DNA from: Acidobacteriota bacterium
GTDB taxonomy: Bacteria; Acidobacteriota; Terriglobia; Terriglobales; Acidobacteriaceae
Length of the DNA: 35,768 nucleotides
Assembly: GCA_021813745.1 (NCBI GenBank)
Contig: JAKAJO010000069.1
Coordinates: forward strand, 78,361 to 114,128
Direction of reading: 5' to 3'
In this document: piece after piece, positions 24,183-32,874 of the stretch
How positions within the stretch are numbered: position 1 is the first letter of the stretch
How the letters are laid out: every line of letters begins with the position of its first letter
Notes under the pieces: generated by a model
What the model was told of the DNA's origin: nothing
The model's database searches: none
The model's input: the letters and a program-made list of their open reading frames with translations, nothing else
Program-made: the position numbers and the translations under genes

Positions 24183-27020
24183 CTAATTCGACGCTTGCCC
24201 TGCGCTCAATAAGTTGGCCAGGATGCGATATGAACCAGGCACCAACTCAGGAAACTGGCGGTAGAGAGCATAGGCGACATAGATATATGTTCCTTTGCCG
24301 GGATGGGCAATGAGGAGGCCGCCGCGTTGCGGATCCTGCCCCGGATCCGCTGTTTCGGTCAGCGCCGTGTAAGCCGGATCCCAGGTGTCAAGAAAGGAGT
24401 GTCCGCGCTCCTCGACCCAGCCGTCAAAATCCGCAGACGTAATGTGGTTCGGGAAGTTCAGCAATCGATTTGCGGGAGCAAGGATGCGGACCGGGTCTGC
24501 TTCATTCACCACACGTTCGGGAATGCGCCCCATCGCCAGCGGGAATGGAGCAGGGAAGTTCTCGCTCTGATACTGAACAATGAGCGTGCCGCCGTTGCGA
24601 ACAAAGTCGTTCAGTCGGGCCTGGGCGGCTGCAAGCTGCGGCTTCACCGAATATGCGCGAATGCCGATCATGATCACATTCCACGCGGACAGGTCCGACG
24701 AGGCCAACTCGGCGTTGGAGAGCAGATGCACACCGGCTCCTAGCCCTTCGATCGCTTCGGGCACGCGGTCGCCGGTACCCATGACATAGGCGATGCGCAG
24801 ACCCGGCGCCAAGGTGACGTCCACTTTCCTTGTCTTCAGTTCTGACGGCTTGTATTGGTTATAAGGGCGCAGCCCGGCATAGCCCACGTTTTGCCAGCCG
24901 GTCGCAAACCTTTGTCCTCCTGCAACAGCGACGGCCTGGATCGAGTAGGCTCCGGCCTTCACATGGCCAGGTGTGACTTGAAAAGTGATGGGTGCCGTGT
25001 CACCTGCACTCGCGCGATGAAACGAAACTGAAGCCGGCTCGCAACGCCAGCCTACCGGCAGATTGAGCGAGACATTTCCATCCGTGGCGGCCTCGGTGTG
25101 TACAGTGACCTGCACGGGCAGGGCGCTGCCATCCAGGGGCAGGATGCGGGCATCCGGCTCGATGCGCACTCCAATTGCAGGCGTGACGACGAGAGGCTCA
25201 TAGACACCGCCGGGTCCGGTGACGCGCTCGAGTGTCTGTACCACCTGGCCCAACCGGATGGGTAATCCCTCGAAGTCGAACTGAGCCCACGCTGCAAGCG
25301 GGTAGGGCGCAAACGAATGGCCGCGCAGAGCAGCGGGTTGCACATCGTAATACGGCTGCTCTACGGAGGGGCGCGTGAAGTAGGGCGCGGTTGGCGTCGC
25401 ATCCGCCGCTGCATGCACGGTGAAGATTGGATCTGAGACAGGAGCCGCAGGCTCCACAGAGCCGCTGGTCAGCGTGGAGGACCATGCGCTGCCGCTCGCG
25501 CTCGCCAGCCAGATTTTTGTGAGGCGCGTGGCCGTGGTGGCTTGAGACGTGTGAACCCGCACGCGAAAAGCCTCGCCAGGCGTTACGCTTCGTGGTGTCT
25601 CATCCGCTGTGTTTCCGCGGAAGCCACCGGACTGAGCCTGGGTCTCGTTCGTGCGAAATGCTACGAGGTCGAGTCCAAGCAGATTGGCAAGCGCCTGCTG
25701 GAACTCTCCAATCTTTGTGTCGAGTTCGAAGAGCAGACTGGATTTGCCGGGTTCCGTGATGCTGCTGGTCGCGACACGCCAGCGCAGGTCCAGAGTCTGG
25801 CGGTAGAGCGGCGCCAGCGCGTCCGCTGTGGCTGCTCCGGTCAGGCCTGCATGCTGTTGTGCAAATTGAGCCATGCCATGGTCCAGTTCCCGCAGGTTCT
25901 CCGTAAGCCAGGCAGGTGGCTCCGGGACAAGGTGCGAGAGGCCCGCGAGAGAGGTATCCACGTTGACATGACTGTTATGAAAGAGGTCGCTGTTGGAAGC
26001 CGTTCCCGGCGCGGCCTTGGCCAGGTCCGCCACCGACCACAGGTGGTAGCGCGCGGTGCCCGGCCCGCTGAGCGTGGGGTTGGCGCCGCCATTCTGGGAC
26101 TTTTGCATTCCCCAGCCCTCGCGCGCGATCTGCTGATAGCTCCGGCCCAGCGTAGCGTCCCGCGTGCCAACAGGCAGCGTGACATCGGTCGAGGGCTCTC
26201 CCGTGATCCAATCTCCCGTGACGTAGTCGTGAAAGCGCGCCGGCGCCCATTTGCCGGTGGCGTAGTCAAACATGCCCTTGCTTGTGATGGGTGCGAACGG
26301 CACCATCGAGTAGACCGCGAGTGGCTGCCATGGCTGGTATCCGGCCGTGATCTGATCGGGAAAGACATTCGGGTCGCCAGCCACCTTGAAGGCTTCCTGG
26401 GCAATCTCACCCGAGACTTGATGCTGTCCGTGACCGTCGCTCACCCCGCCCACAAAGGTCGCTACGATGACTTGAGGGCGCGCGCGCCGCACGGCCAGGA
26501 CCGCGTCATACAGAACGCGCTCATGTCCCCATTGGGCAAATGCTTCTTCTTGCGTCTTGGAGAAGCCGAAGTCAGCTTCCGTTCCCCACATCTGGCTCGC
26601 GCCATAGTACTCATCCGCTTTGAGCAGCTCATTGGTGCGGATAATGCCGAGTGCGTCATCGGCTTCGGCAGACATGGCATTCTGGCCGCCTTCTCCACGC
26701 GTCAACGTAAACAGCGTGGCGCGCACACCGAGTCCACGCGAGAGATATGTCAGGAGCGCGCCGTCTTCGTCGTCGGGATGCGCGACAATCATCAGCACAC
26801 TGGCCGTCGTGCCCAGGCGCTTCAACGTTTGTTCCAGTCCAGCTTCGCCTCGATCTTCCGCCAATGGAAGCGCATGGGATGACGGGACCGCGACGGGCAG
26901 GCCATGCGTACCGTTGTCTGGCGGCTGTGCGCCAAGCAAACTCGGGCCGGGGCCCACTACGATCAGGCTCGCCAGAGCCGCCGACAAAGCTGTGGAATGG
27001 AATCGGTCGAGAGGAAACAT
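24183..27020 (-). CDS. Exported PIG-L (LmbE-type) deacetylase with Ig-like and GATase-like C-terminal parts
   Basis: The ATG at 27020 begins a signal peptide (TALSAALASLIVVGPGPSLLGAQ), giving 945 residues; the frame is open 120 codons further but that overlaps the divergent permease. The PIG-L domain (about 70-330) has the zinc motif AHPDDE and a later DGHGQHQ. Family members remove N-acetyl from GlcNAc-type sugars. Residues about 600-730 form strand-rich, Ig/NEW3-like modules (LPVQVTVHTEAATDGNVSLNLPVGW; ITFQVTPGHVKAGAYSIQAVAVAGG). The C-terminal 190 residues resemble a ThuA/GATase-1-like fold (WNVIMIGIRAYSVKPQLAAA; LNDFVRNGGTLIVQYQSEN). It may act on extracellular GlcNAc glycans and could work with the GH18 enzyme. 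Only 39 bases separate its start from the divergent permease start. Confidence 0.87.
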   Translation of the reverse strand: MFPLDRFHSTALSAALASLIVVGPGPSLLGAQPPDNGTHGLPVAVPSSHALPLAEDRGEAGLEQTLKRLGTTASVLMIVAHPDDEDGALLTYLSRGLGVRATLFTLTRGEGGQNAMSAEADDALGIIRTNELLKADEYYGASQMWGTEADFGFSKTQEEAFAQWGHERVLYDAVLAVRRARPQVIVATFVGGVSDGHGQHQVSGEIAQEAFKVAGDPNVFPDQITAGYQPWQPLAVYSMVPFAPITSKGMFDYATGKWAPARFHDYVTGDWITGEPSTDVTLPVGTRDATLGRSYQQIAREGWGMQKSQNGGANPTLSGPGTARYHLWSVADLAKAAPGTASNSDLFHNSHVNVDTSLAGLSHLVPEPPAWLTENLRELDHGMAQFAQQHAGLTGAATADALAPLYRQTLDLRWRVATSSITEPGKSSLLFELDTKIGEFQQALANLLGLDLVAFRTNETQAQSGGFRGNTADETPRSVTPGEAFRVRVHTSQATTATRLTKIWLASASGSAWSSTLTSGSVEPAAPVSDPIFTVHAAADATPTAPYFTRPSVEQPYYDVQPAALRGHSFAPYPLAAWAQFDFEGLPIRLGQVVQTLERVTGPGGVYEPLVVTPAIGVRIEPDARILPLDGSALPVQVTVHTEAATDGNVSLNLPVGWRCEPASVSFHRASAGDTAPITFQVTPGHVKAGAYSIQAVAVAGGQRFATGWQNVGYAGLRPYNQYKPSELKTRKVDVTLAPGLRIAYVMGTGDRVPEAIEGLGAGVHLLSNAELASSDLSAWNVIMIGIRAYSVKPQLAAAQARLNDFVRNGGTLIVQYQSENFPAPFPLAMGRIPERVVNEADPVRILAPANRLLNFPNHITSADFDGWVEERGHSFLDTWDPAYTALTETADPGQDPQRGGLLIAHPGKGTYIYVAYALYRQFPELVPGSYRILANLLSAGQASN

Positions 27021-27059
27021 ATTCTTCGCCAGTGTACAATCCGTGGAGCGATCGGCCCC

Positions 27060-28475
27060 ATGACAGCCCCTCCAGCCACACATCCAGGCAGTGATCATCT
27101 CCGGCGCCGAATCGGACTCCGCGCCGCGGTGCTCTTTAATATGTTGGAGATGATCGGGGTTGGGCCTTTCATCACGCTCCCTCTGGTCATTACGGCGGCG
27201 GGCTTTCACCTGTCGATCTATGCATGGCTCCTGGGTGCTGCTATTGCGGTAGCCGACGGACTCGTATGGGCTGAGCTCGGCGCTGCCTTTCCCCGCGCGG
27301 GAGGGTCCTATGCCTTTCTTCACGAGATTTACGGTCGCCGAAAGGCCGGTGACTGGATCAGCTTTCTCTTCGTCTGGCAACTGAGCTTCTCCGCCCCTTT
27401 ATCCATTGCATCGGGGTGCATTGGGCTGTCGAGCTTTCTGGCGTGGTTCTGGCCCGGCCTCAGCGCCGCTCCCTTTGCGATGTTGCCGGCACTGCATTAC
27501 GGCAATTTGGTTGCCGCGGTCACCTGCCTTCTGGTGACCGCGTTGTTGTATCGCAATCTCAGCTCGATTACACGGCTTGCCTGGATACTCTTTTGCGGGG
27601 TAATTGCCGCTCTTCTGGGCGTGATTGTCTCGGGCTTCAGTGCAGCCGCGGCAAGCGGCGGCTGGCACATGCCACCGGCTGCGGCCAGGCCGGCGGCCCT
27701 TGCCCTGGGAGGGCTGGCGCAGGCTACGTTGATCGCCACGTACGACTACTGGGGCTACTACAACATTTGCTTCCTCGGGGGTGAGGTGCGACGGCCGGAA
27801 CGAACCATCCCCCGCGCGATCCTGCTTTCTGTGGTTTTCGTCGCCGGCTTTTACATCGCGATGAACCTGGCAGTTCTGCCTGCCCTGCATGACCTGCTGC
27901 GAATCGCCCATGAAGGGGCTGCCATTCCTCCGCAACTCGTTGCCGAAATCACACGCTCTGCGTTTGGCGCGTGGGCCGGGCGACTGATGGCAGCCCTCAT
28001 CATCTGGACGGCCTTCGCTTCAGTCTTTTCGCTTCTTCTCGGCTACTCCCGTGTTCCGTATGCCGCAGCCCGCGATGGCAACTACTTTCGATTCCTCGAC
28101 GCGCTGCATCCCCGGCATGGGATTCCGCACCGGTCGCTGGTGGCTCTTGGCCTGGTCGCCTCCGCTTTCTGCTTTTTCTCGCTCCAGCAGGTCATTACGA
28201 TGCTGGTCATCACCCGCATTCTGCTGCAGTTTCTGTTGCAGCACGTTGGGATCATGCTGCTGCGATGGAAGCGCCCAGGACTCGCGCGACCTTTCCGGAT
28301 GCCACTGTATCCTCTGCCGCCTTTGCTTGCGATGGCAGGCTTCACGTTTATTCTGATGAATCGTCCTCATGCACTGGGCGGACTTGCGGTCGCAGCCGGC
28401 ATCGGAATGTCAGGCACGTTGATCTATCTCATCGGAGCCTACCGGACGCACCGCTGGCCTTTCCTCAACCATTGA
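27060..28475 (+). CDS. APC-superfamily amino-acid permease
   Basis: The ATG at 27060, preceded by GGAG 11 bases upstream, gives 471 residues; the longer frame back to 26904 would run into the divergent deacetylase. The first transmembrane helix carries the APC-type helix break (LEMIGVGPFITLPLVITAAG), followed by a PRAGGSYAFLHEIYGR loop typical of the amino acid-polyamine-organocation family. About twelve hydrophobic segments can be counted, and the protein ends soon after the last helix. These inner-membrane carriers move amino acids or polyamines by proton or solute coupling; the substrate is not evident. A TACAAT hexamer at 27035-27040 could be its -10, but no matching -35 is seen. Confidence 0.9.
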   Translation: MTAPPATHPGSDHLRRRIGLRAAVLFNMLEMIGVGPFITLPLVITAAGFHLSIYAWLLGAAIAVADGLVWAELGAAFPRAGGSYAFLHEIYGRRKAGDWISFLFVWQLSFSAPLSIASGCIGLSSFLAWFWPGLSAAPFAMLPALHYGNLVAAVTCLLVTALLYRNLSSITRLAWILFCGVIAALLGVIVSGFSAAAASGGWHMPPAAARPAALALGGLAQATLIATYDYWGYYNICFLGGEVRRPERTIPRAILLSVVFVAGFYIAMNLAVLPALHDLLRIAHEGAAIPPQLVAEITRSAFGAWAGRLMAALIIWTAFASVFSLLLGYSRVPYAAARDGNYFRFLDALHPRHGIPHRSLVALGLVASAFCFFSLQQVITMLVITRILLQFLLQHVGIMLLRWKRPGLARPFRMPLYPLPPLLAMAGFTFILMNRPHALGGLAVAAGIGMSGTLIYLIGAYRTHRWPFLNH

Positions 28476-28691
28476 AGGCTGATGATGCCCTGGCGAGCGG
28501 GCCGAATCGGCATGCGGAAGATTTCTCACGATTTGGAGTTGCTCTACGAATCCGTGCGAACCCATAAGAAGGATCGGTGGCTCAGTCATGGAGGGTCGTC
28601 TGCCTCAGGTTTGGGGCGGTTCGTCTTTTTAAATTCAATAAAAACAGAAAGTTACAACGAAAGTTTGGTCGCTCGAATTACCATAGTTTTG
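28476..28691. other. Permease 3' flank without a gene
   Basis: No convincing ORF was found. The stretch becomes AT-rich from about 28625 (runs such as CTTTTTAAATTCAATAAAAAC), which is typical of DNA upstream of a strong promoter and leads straight into the promoter at 28692. No clear terminator for the permease gene was seen. Confidence 0.5.
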
Positions 28692-28720
28692 TTGACTTCA
28701 AGGCTCCATTTTCCTATAGT
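28692..28720 (+). promoter_or_regulatory. Strong sigma70-type promoter
   Basis: The -35 hexamer TTGACT (28692-28697) and the -10 hexamer TATAGT (28715-28720) each differ from consensus by one base and are separated by exactly 17 bases, with an AT-rich upstream flank. The predicted transcription start is about 28727. No ORF with a good ribosome site begins within the next 280 bases. Confidence 0.75.
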
Positions 28721-28726
28721 TCAACT

Positions 28727-28994
28727 CCTGAGAACAATCTCAGGAAGCAGTCATTTTTGACCTGGTTGGCAGGGTGGAAGGACGGTCTGCAAGCAGACCC
28801 GGCAAATGGCCGGAAGGGCGGAATGAGCGTTTTCAAGTGAAACAGGAGAGAGCAAGCCTGTTTGCTTGGTAAGAAAGTGGAGGGGATCGCTTCGGGCGGT
28901 GAGAGATGTGCCTGATGATCAACTCGGAAAGACCTCTCAGCAGAAAACGTGCAAGCGAATGCCACGTTTCCCCAAGTCGCGTCAGCGACTTTTT
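28727..28994 (+). ncRNA. Candidate structured RNA, about 270 nt, standalone or leader
   Basis: The RNA lies between the promoter at 28692-28720 and an intrinsic terminator ending at 28994. Perfect hairpins run through it: TCCTGAG/CTCAGGA (28726-28745), GGTCTG/CAGACC (28784-28799), CCGGC/GCCGG (28799-28813, mutually exclusive at one base with the previous stem), CAAGC/GCTTG (28853-28868), TGAGAG/CTCTCA closing a 28-base internal region (about 28901-28940), AAACGTG/CACGTTT (28945-28969) and the terminator stem. It matched none of the riboswitch or housekeeping RNA consensus sequences I tried to recall (c-di-GMP, TPP, glycine, cobalamin, SAM, RNase P, 6S, tmRNA, SRP). It could be a trans-acting small RNA or an attenuating leader for the ORF at 29009. 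Confidence 0.55.
28974..28994 (+). terminator. Intrinsic terminator or attenuator
   Basis: Perfect 7-bp arms AAGTCGC and GCGACTT around the loop GTCA run directly into a five-T tract. The ribosome site GGAGGG of the next ORF begins only 5 bases later, so this can serve as the end of a small RNA, as a transcription attenuator, or both. Confidence 0.8.
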
Positions 28995-29008
28995 CTATGG
29001 AGGGTTTC

Positions 29009-29365
29009 ATGTCAACGCCATTGATTCCAGCCTCTCAACCTCTCTCCGAAACACCCACCGTCCCAGTCAGCGAAAGTTCGGACTTCATGGTTGTGCAAAG
29101 CGGCGGCCATCTGGTGGATCTGTGTGGTTTCAAGCGGCAAGAATGGCTGCACGTTGCGACGCAGACGGCAGAAATTTGCAGGATTTCAACGGGAGCCTCC
29201 ATGCGTAACAAGCTGAAGCGGATTGTGCGAACTGAACTTCATTCAACCAGAGTGACCAGAGTCCGGCGCTGCGCATCGAAGTGCATGCACAGCGGCCGGT
29301 TTTTGTCCTCCAAAGATCTCACGCATGCGAGTTGGCGAGCGAGCGACTCAACTGGAGGAAAATGA
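29009..29365 (+). CDS. Small hypothetical protein, 118 aa
   Basis: The ATG at 29009 has an excellent ribosome site (GGAGGG at 28999-29004) and directly follows the terminator/attenuator. The N-terminus is Ser/Thr/Pro-rich, followed by DFMVVQSGGHLVDLCGFKRQEWLHVATQTAEICRIS. The second half is strongly basic with scattered Cys (RVRRCASKCMHSGR) and less protein-like, so the real C-terminus could differ if a frameshift is present. No signal peptide or membrane segment was seen and I recognise no family. It is 140 bases upstream of the sigma54 activator on the same strand and could be co-transcribed with it. Confidence 0.45.
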   Translation: MSTPLIPASQPLSETPTVPVSESSDFMVVQSGGHLVDLCGFKRQEWLHVATQTAEICRISTGASMRNKLKRIVRTELHSTRVTRVRRCASKCMHSGRFLSSKDLTHASWRASDSTGGK

Positions 29366-29424
29366 TTCACCCGCTCCGTATGCAGTAACTCGGCTTGTCG
29401 GGCGCGCCGATAGAGAAAGATGGA

Positions 29425-29443
29425 GGGAGGCATGATTCCTCCC
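29425..29443 (+). promoter_or_regulatory. Hairpin in leader of the sigma54 activator
   Basis: Perfect 6-bp arms GGGAGG and CCTCCC enclose a 7-base loop about 60 bases before the activator's start codon. The left arm is itself a strong Shine-Dalgarno-like run, so the structure could hide a ribosome site; no convincing ORF starts here (an 11-codon ATG frame begins at 29432). No T-tract follows. Confidence 0.3.
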
Positions 29444-29505
29444 GGAAGCTGCCTGCCAGGCATTTGATCGACCATAAACTGCAAGAGATTGATTGAGGGT
29501 GCCTT

Positions 29506-31017
29506 GTGAAACCGTTTCTTCTAGTTCTTACATCAGTTTCAGATTCCTTTCTGCAAGCCCAGATCAACACCCAATGCCTCGAGGCAGGACACCGCATCGT
29601 TGAAGCGGGCAACCTCCGGCAGGCTCATACCCTGATGAGTAACGGTCTCAATCCAGACTTGCTACTCATTCAGCAGCAGAGCACTTCCCCGTCTGCGAAA
29701 GCCCAACTGCGCCGCCTGCTCGCCAAGATGCGCACGGCCCCTGTTGCGTTGATTGCACCGGGCAGCGATGTGGGATGGCAAAAAGAGATGGAAGCAGGTG
29801 GGGTCGCGCATTTTTTTCCGGAGCCACCCACGCCGCACGAGATCGAATCGCTTCTTCACTCCGTCCAATTGGGGAAGACGGAGGAATCGCTGCGCCGGCG
29901 TGAAGCCAATGGAGCCTTAAGCGTGGGACCGGAGGCATCCGGCGGAAAGTTCGCCCCCAGCAGGGTCTGCATTGAAGAACTGGAAGACAACCAGTTTTTC
30001 CTTGCGGCTTCTCCTGCCATGTTCAACATCTACCGCCAGATCAAGCTGCTGGCCGACTCTGACGTGCCCGTGTTGATTCTGGGCGAGAGCGGGACCGGCA
30101 AAGAGGTGATTGCGAACCTGATTCATAAGCACTCTCAGCGCGCGCGTCACCACTTCTTGAAGCTGAATTGCGCCGCGGTTCCGTATGACCTGCTTGAGAG
30201 TGAACTTTTCGGACATCAGCGCGGTGCATTCACGGGAGCCATCAAGGACCGGGCGGGAAAGTTTGAGCAGGCAAACAAAGGGACTCTGTTACTGGACGAG
30301 ATCGGCGAAATGGGACCCCAGATGCAAGCCAAGCTCCTGCGGGTCCTTCAGGACGGACAGTTCACGCGTCTTGGAGCGCAGGAGGCGAGCCATTCAGATG
30401 TGCGCATTCTGGCAGCTACGAACGTGCACATGGAACATGCGCTCACGGAAAAGAAGTTTCGCGAAGACCTGTATTACCGGCTGAGCGTCTTCACGATTCA
30501 AATTCCTCCGCTTCGGGAGCGTCGCGAAGAGATTCCATTCCTTGTGGAGGAATTTATCCGCAGAACCTGTGCGGATCTGAAAGACGACTGCACCTGCATC
30601 TTTCCTGAGAAGCTGATGGATGCAGCGATGCGGCATGACTGGCGAGGCAACCTGCGGGAGTTGAAGAATTTTGTGACTCGAACGATTATTCTTCGCGACA
30701 CGGAAGCGGCCATCCGCGAACTGGATTCGCGCTCGATGCCTGCGGTCATCCCGGAGCCTGTTTTTGAGGGACTCCCGGATGCTGCCACGCACCGTTTTGC
30801 GATGCGTTCAATTCTGAGCGACATGAAAGACCGCACGGAGGCGCAGCTGATACAAGACGCGCTCGAAGTCTCCGGCTGGAATCGCCGCCATGCGGCCAAG
30901 TGTCTCAACATCAGCTATCGCGGCCTACTGTATAAGATCCAGCAGCACCGTATTACGCCACGGCTTCATCGGGAGATGAATGCTGCGTCACGCATGGCTC
31001 ACTCCGGGCGCAGCTGA
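29506..31017 (+). CDS. Sigma54-dependent transcriptional activator with degenerate receiver domain
   Basis: The GTG at 29506, 6 bases after GAGGG, gives 503 residues. Residues 1-125 have receiver-domain topology, but the phospho-acceptor position in [10 protein letters not shown] is Gln56 and not Asp, so canonical phosphorylation is not possible. The AAA+ domain follows: Walker A GESGTGKE (about 192-199), the sigma54-contacting loop GAFTGA (about 239-244), and Walker [10 protein letters not shown]. The C-terminal Fis-type helix-turn-helix is [32 protein letters not shown], described here in two pieces: [16 protein letters not shown] and [16 protein letters not shown]. The protein remodels sigma54 RNA polymerase at enhancer-dependent promoters. 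No sigma54 -24/-12 site was found in its own upstream region. Targets are unknown. A strong terminator follows at 31073. Confidence 0.92.
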   Translation: MKPFLLVLTSVSDSFLQAQINTQCLEAGHRIVEAGNLRQAHTLMSNGLNPDLLLIQQQSTSPSAKAQLRRLLAKMRTAPVALIAPGSDVGWQKEMEAGGVAHFFPEPPTPHEIESLLHSVQLGKTEESLRRREANGALSVGPEASGGKFAPSRVCIEELEDNQFFLAASPAMFNIYRQIKLLADSDVPVLILGESGTGKEVIANLIHKHSQRARHHFLKLNCAAVPYDLLESELFGHQRGAFTGAIKDRAGKFEQANKGTLLLDEIGEMGPQMQAKLLRVLQDGQFTRLGAQEASHSDVRILAATNVHMEHALTEKKFREDLYYRLSVFTIQIPPLRERREEIPFLVEEFIRRTCADLKDDCTCIFPEKLMDAAMRHDWRGNLRELKNFVTRTIILRDTEAAIRELDSRSMPAVIPEPVFEGLPDAATHRFAMRSILSDMKDRTEAQLIQDALEVSGWNRRHAAKCLNISYRGLLYKIQQHRITPRLHREMNAASRMAHSGRS

Positions 31018-31072
31018 ACCCTGAATGTCTGCAAGCCGGCGGCGCAACGGCCGTGCTTCCTTCTGGAATGTC

Positions 31073-31110
31073 AAAGAGGCATCGCGCATCTGCGCATGCC
31101 TCTTTTGTTT
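31073..31110 (+). terminator. Strong terminator between convergent genes
   Basis: Ten-bp arms AAAGAGGCAT and ATGCCTCTTT, extended inward by a GCGC/GCGC stem past one unpaired C, are followed on the plus strand by TTTTGTTTTG. It ends the sigma54 activator transcript. On the minus strand it lies just past the lipoprotein stop and could work in that direction too, with a weaker T-tail. Confidence 0.85.
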
Positions 31111-31148
31111 TGTGATGTGGTGCTGCGAGACCCCGATGCGAGGCGCGG

Positions 31149-32651
31149 CTAGAGCGGTACGCCATCGCTGGCTTGCAGGCAAACCATGCGAAGCACGCCC
31201 TGATCGTTGAAGACCTGACCATAAAAGCGGTACACATTGCCGACTGCGATGGGATTGGCGGTGAGCATACGGGAGTCGGCACCGGCATAAACGACGACGA
31301 TACTGGGATTGGCGATGGCCAGCGATTCCCCGGGCTGATTGGCAAGATCGGGGAAGGTGTCGTAGGTTGCAAGCTTCAGAACGTAGACGGTGTAGTCACC
31401 GGATCTGGCAATGGCACGTACGGTGCCATTGAGGCTCTGGGGCACGAGAGTGACGGTGGAAGCGGGCAGAGCGCCGGCGGGAAAAAGCGGAACCTGTGAG
31501 GTGACGGAGACGTTTTGTCCGGCGACGGCGGTGGAGGCGCTGAAGATGGGCTGAAAGGGCAATCCGCTGAAGCGGCTGGGGGGACCGGCGATCAGGAAAC
31601 TGGCGTTGCGGTCGTCGATGAGTTCGGCGCCACTGAAGTAACTTGTGCTGTCGAGGTACCCCTGCTGCTGCTGTCCGATGAGGGAGAAGGTGGGGTTGAC
31701 TGAGGAAACAAAGTTCATCGGCCCGGTAAAGACATTCAGATCGGTGGTGTTGAGATCAAAGACTGAGACGCGGGTGGCCAGGAGAGAACCGTCGGACTGG
31801 GGATTCACGTCGATGTCGACGGGCATGCCCTCGCCCAGCTGGTCGAGGCTGCCGATGCCTTGAAAGATGGTGTTGGAGTCCGTGTTGATTTGCCAGGTTG
31901 GCCCGGAAAGCGCCGTGCCGTCCGCACCGGCGACGGTAAAAGAACTATTGCCGGACCGGATGCTGGTGACGAGACCTTCCATCCCGGTGACGAGCGCGCC
32001 GGTCGAGGTGGAAGAGCCACTGCCCAGAGCAACGGACGTGAGCGTCATGGTGGGCGTGATGGAAAAGTTGGTGGCGGTGCCGCCCTGGCAACTGGAAAAC
32101 GAAGCGGAACTGGAGACATTCAAGGTGAGGAGAATGCCTGTGGGCGTGGAAGTGACCTTGATGGGTGCGGGGACGGAGATGTGAATGCTGGAAGCGGGAA
32201 CCTGGCCGTAGACGAAGGTGCTGGTCTGGAGTCCGCTGCCAGATTCATAGCTGGTGCAGACAAAGAGCGCTGAGCCGAGGGTGACGGCGGCGGAGGTGTA
32301 ATTCCCGGGAGGAAGATTGCCGGTGGCGAGCGGCTCCCACACGCCGTTGAGATGAATCATCTCCGGATAGAGTGGCGCGGCAACAAGCGGAACAGACGTG
32401 CCGGAATCGGAGATGAGGTTAAGGCTGGTGATTTGAATCTGCAGCTGCGGGATGCGGTCGTTGGCCGTGCTGGAGGCCAGAAGGACGATGGGCGTGCCGT
32501 GCGCCCCGGAGGAGCTTGAAGAGCCGGACGTCATGCCGGATCCCTGTCCGCCACAGCCGGCGAGCAGAAGCAGGACCGAAGCCGCCGCAACCATGACGAC
32601 ACAACCCCGCAAGTGGGCGCGTGCAGCGGTCATGGATGGGAAGGTCGGCAT
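31149..32651 (-). CDS. DUF4382/DUF5666-like lipoprotein
   Basis: The ATG at 32651 gives 500 residues with a lipoprotein signal (VVMVAAASVLLLLAGC; lipobox LAGC), followed by a Gly/Ser-rich linker. Residues about 50-200 (IVLLASSTANDRIPQLQIQITSL; the LPPGNYTSAAVTLG strand; ILLTLNVSSSASF) resemble the DUF4382 family. Two later blocks (VTGMEGLVTSIRSGNSSFTVAG and LNGTVRAIARSGDYTVYVLKL) resemble DUF5666-like beta modules. Such proteins are anchored to a membrane and are of unknown function. The frame is open 30 codons upstream of the chosen start, but that part lacks any signal peptide logic. It converges with the sigma54 activator and diverges from the thiolase. Confidence 0.78.
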   Translation of the reverse strand: MPTFPSMTAARAHLRGCVVMVAAASVLLLLAGCGGQGSGMTSGSSSSSGAHGTPIVLLASSTANDRIPQLQIQITSLNLISDSGTSVPLVAAPLYPEMIHLNGVWEPLATGNLPPGNYTSAAVTLGSALFVCTSYESGSGLQTSTFVYGQVPASSIHISVPAPIKVTSTPTGILLTLNVSSSASFSSCQGGTATNFSITPTMTLTSVALGSGSSTSTGALVTGMEGLVTSIRSGNSSFTVAGADGTALSGPTWQINTDSNTIFQGIGSLDQLGEGMPVDIDVNPQSDGSLLATRVSVFDLNTTDLNVFTGPMNFVSSVNPTFSLIGQQQQGYLDSTSYFSGAELIDDRNASFLIAGPPSRFSGLPFQPIFSASTAVAGQNVSVTSQVPLFPAGALPASTVTLVPQSLNGTVRAIARSGDYTVYVLKLATYDTFPDLANQPGESLAIANPSIVVVYAGADSRMLTANPIAVGNVYRFYGQVFNDQGVLRMVCLQASDGVPL

Positions 32652-32874
32652 CGGTTCCCCGCAGGAATCCGCTGAAAATTCCACGTGACGACCAGAACGC
32701 CCGGGGAAAGGAACCTCAAAGCGGATGGGTCTATTATGCATCAGCGTGCTGGGCGCAGGGATGAGCCTTTCAGGGGATTGTGCGTGGCGTGGCGCGCGGC
32801 GAATGGACTAAGATTCGGGTGCGGAATGCGTTGTCTGGCATACGGCGGAATTTGCCGGGCGCTAAGTGGCGCAA
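32652..32874. other. Divergent intergenic region, lipoprotein/thiolase
   Basis: These 223 bases separate two divergent starts, so promoters for both should lie here. A CATAAT hexamer on the minus strand near 32730-32740 is a possible -10 for the lipoprotein gene without a clear -35. Nothing convincing was found for the thiolase. No gene or repeat was seen. Confidence 0.4.

Noticed and set aside
25542..26882. 446-codon plus-strand open frame
   Set aside because: It is antisense to the PIG-L gene, Arg-rich and without domain logic; the minus-strand protein is clearly real.
28910..28950. A CTGATGA followed by GAAA within the candidate RNA, recalling a hammerhead ribozyme core
   Set aside because: The bases between them cannot form stem II, and no flanking stems I and III with a cleavage triplet can be drawn.
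28476..29505. A sigma54 -24/-12 promoter upstream of the activator, for example near TGGCAGGGTGG at 28767
   Set aside because: No TGGCAC followed by TTGC at the required spacing was found; the nearest candidate lacks the -12 GC element.
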